A stretch of DNA of 33,271 nt from Ruminococcus flavefaciens (GTDB lineage: Bacteria > Bacillota > Clostridia > Oscillospirales > Ruminococcaceae): assembly GCA_902777125.1 (NCBI GenBank), contig CACYSQ010000024.1, positions 1 to 33,271 on the forward strand, given 5' to 3'. Below the pieces are notes generated by a model. It was not told the DNA's origin and ran no database searches. It worked only from the letters and a program-made list of their open reading frames with translations. Below are positions 33,054 to 33,271 of this stretch, piece after piece; the first letter of the stretch is position 1; each line of letters starts with the position of its first letter. The position numbers and the translations under genes are program-made.

Positions 33054-33271
33054 GCGTGGACGAAGTTCCTGCTGAGTCGGACGATGTTGTAATGATTGAC
33101 GACACAGCTACTACAACGACCACGACTACGACAACTACTACCACGACTACAACAACGACAACCGCAACTGCCAAGATCAAGATCGACAAGCGCGATATCC
33201 TCGACAACGAGGTAGTCGGCGCAGAGCTCATTCTCAAGGGCGTTGACAAGGACAACAATCCTATCACTTTT
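32903..33271 (+). CDS. Out-of-frame continuation of the adhesin gene, runs off the window
   Basis: After the duplication this frame reads GTELKWKSGTSPTVITLTDG, then IYTLHEEAAPSGYEKATDMVFTIEGGKLVSVDE, VPAESDDVVMIDD, an 18-Thr run and a third SpaA-like unit ending at the window edge (NNPITF). No stop appears. It is the original C-terminal part of the gene at 30015, separated by the 17-bp duplication. It has no start codon or ribosome-binding site of its own. It may be translated only in cells or copies lacking the duplication. Confidence 0.85.
33110..33163 (+). repeat. Threonine run 3 (18 codons)
   Basis: Eighteen mixed Thr codons in the downstream (shifted) frame, joining repeat units 2 and 3. 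Confidence 0.88.
33170..33271 (+). repeat. SpaA-like repeat unit 3, cut by window end
   Basis: The first 102 nt of the third unit, 99 of 102 identical to unit 2. The repeat array evidently continues to the right. Confidence 0.9.

Noticed and set aside
32043-33163. Repetitive DNA that might be a CRISPR array or minisatellite
   Set aside because: The repeats are in-frame Thr codons without fixed repeat-spacer spacing, and they encode linkers of a secreted protein.

Overview
The window looks like a low-to-mid GC Gram-positive gut or rumen anaerobe of the Clostridia, most like Ruminococcus (Oscillospiraceae). The reasons are a spoIIR gene, an efp/CD1247-type gene pair, the order rnc - radical SAM - smc - ftsY, and a secreted adhesin with very long threonine linkers of the kind Ruminococcus surface proteins carry. 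This placement is inference from gene content and order.

Layout. (1) Positions 1-3.1 kb hold one end of an integrative/mobilizable element: the first codons of a MobC-like gene (minus strand), a hairpin-rich 91-230 stretch that could be an origin of transfer, a small frameshifted coiled-coil gene, a TnpW-family gene and a TnpX-type large serine recombinase with its own promoter. (2) From 3.1 to 29.7 kb every gene is on the minus strand and the content is core housekeeping. Read in the direction of transcription it starts with spoIIR as a single gene. Next comes infC-rpmI-rplT behind a strong promoter and an attenuator-like leader, ending in a hairpin terminator. A tightly packed convoy follows: an rRNA methyltransferase (SpoU), dprA, topA, trmFO, plsX, rnc, an Elp3-like radical SAM gene, smc, ftsY, rdgB, yhbY, a flavoprotein, nadD, yqeK, an LCP-family gene, rsfS, a small membrane protein and leuS. 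Last is rpsU-yqeG-aroQ-pepP-efp-CD1247, with a consensus promoter before rpsU, a terminator after rpsU and an internal promoter before efp. (3) At about 29.8 kb the strand switches, and a large secreted adhesin gene (choice-of-anchor A, Cna_B, SpaA-like repeats joined by Thr runs) reads rightwards out of the window.

The housekeeping block joins translation (rpsU, efp, leuS, infC, rpmI, rplT, rsfS, yhbY, tRNA and rRNA modification), envelope and membrane biogenesis (plsX, ftsY, LCP protein), chromosome upkeep (smc, topA, dprA), NAD synthesis and nucleotide clean-up. Many genes overlap by ATGA or GTGA junctions or are separated by fewer than 20 bp, so translational coupling is likely.

Most notable points. 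FtsY has lost its usual N-terminal acidic domain and instead ends in a roughly 190-residue acidic tail. This tail contains a KKKKRGFFSRLFGRKK segment resembling the first membrane-targeting sequence of E. coli FtsY, as if that module had moved to the other end of the protein. The adhesin gene is broken by an exact 17-bp tandem duplication that shifts the frame between two SpaA repeats, while the downstream frame stays open. LeuRS has divergent signature motifs (KMGKR in place of KMSKS, TTCIET in place of TTRPDT). infC appears to start at AUU.
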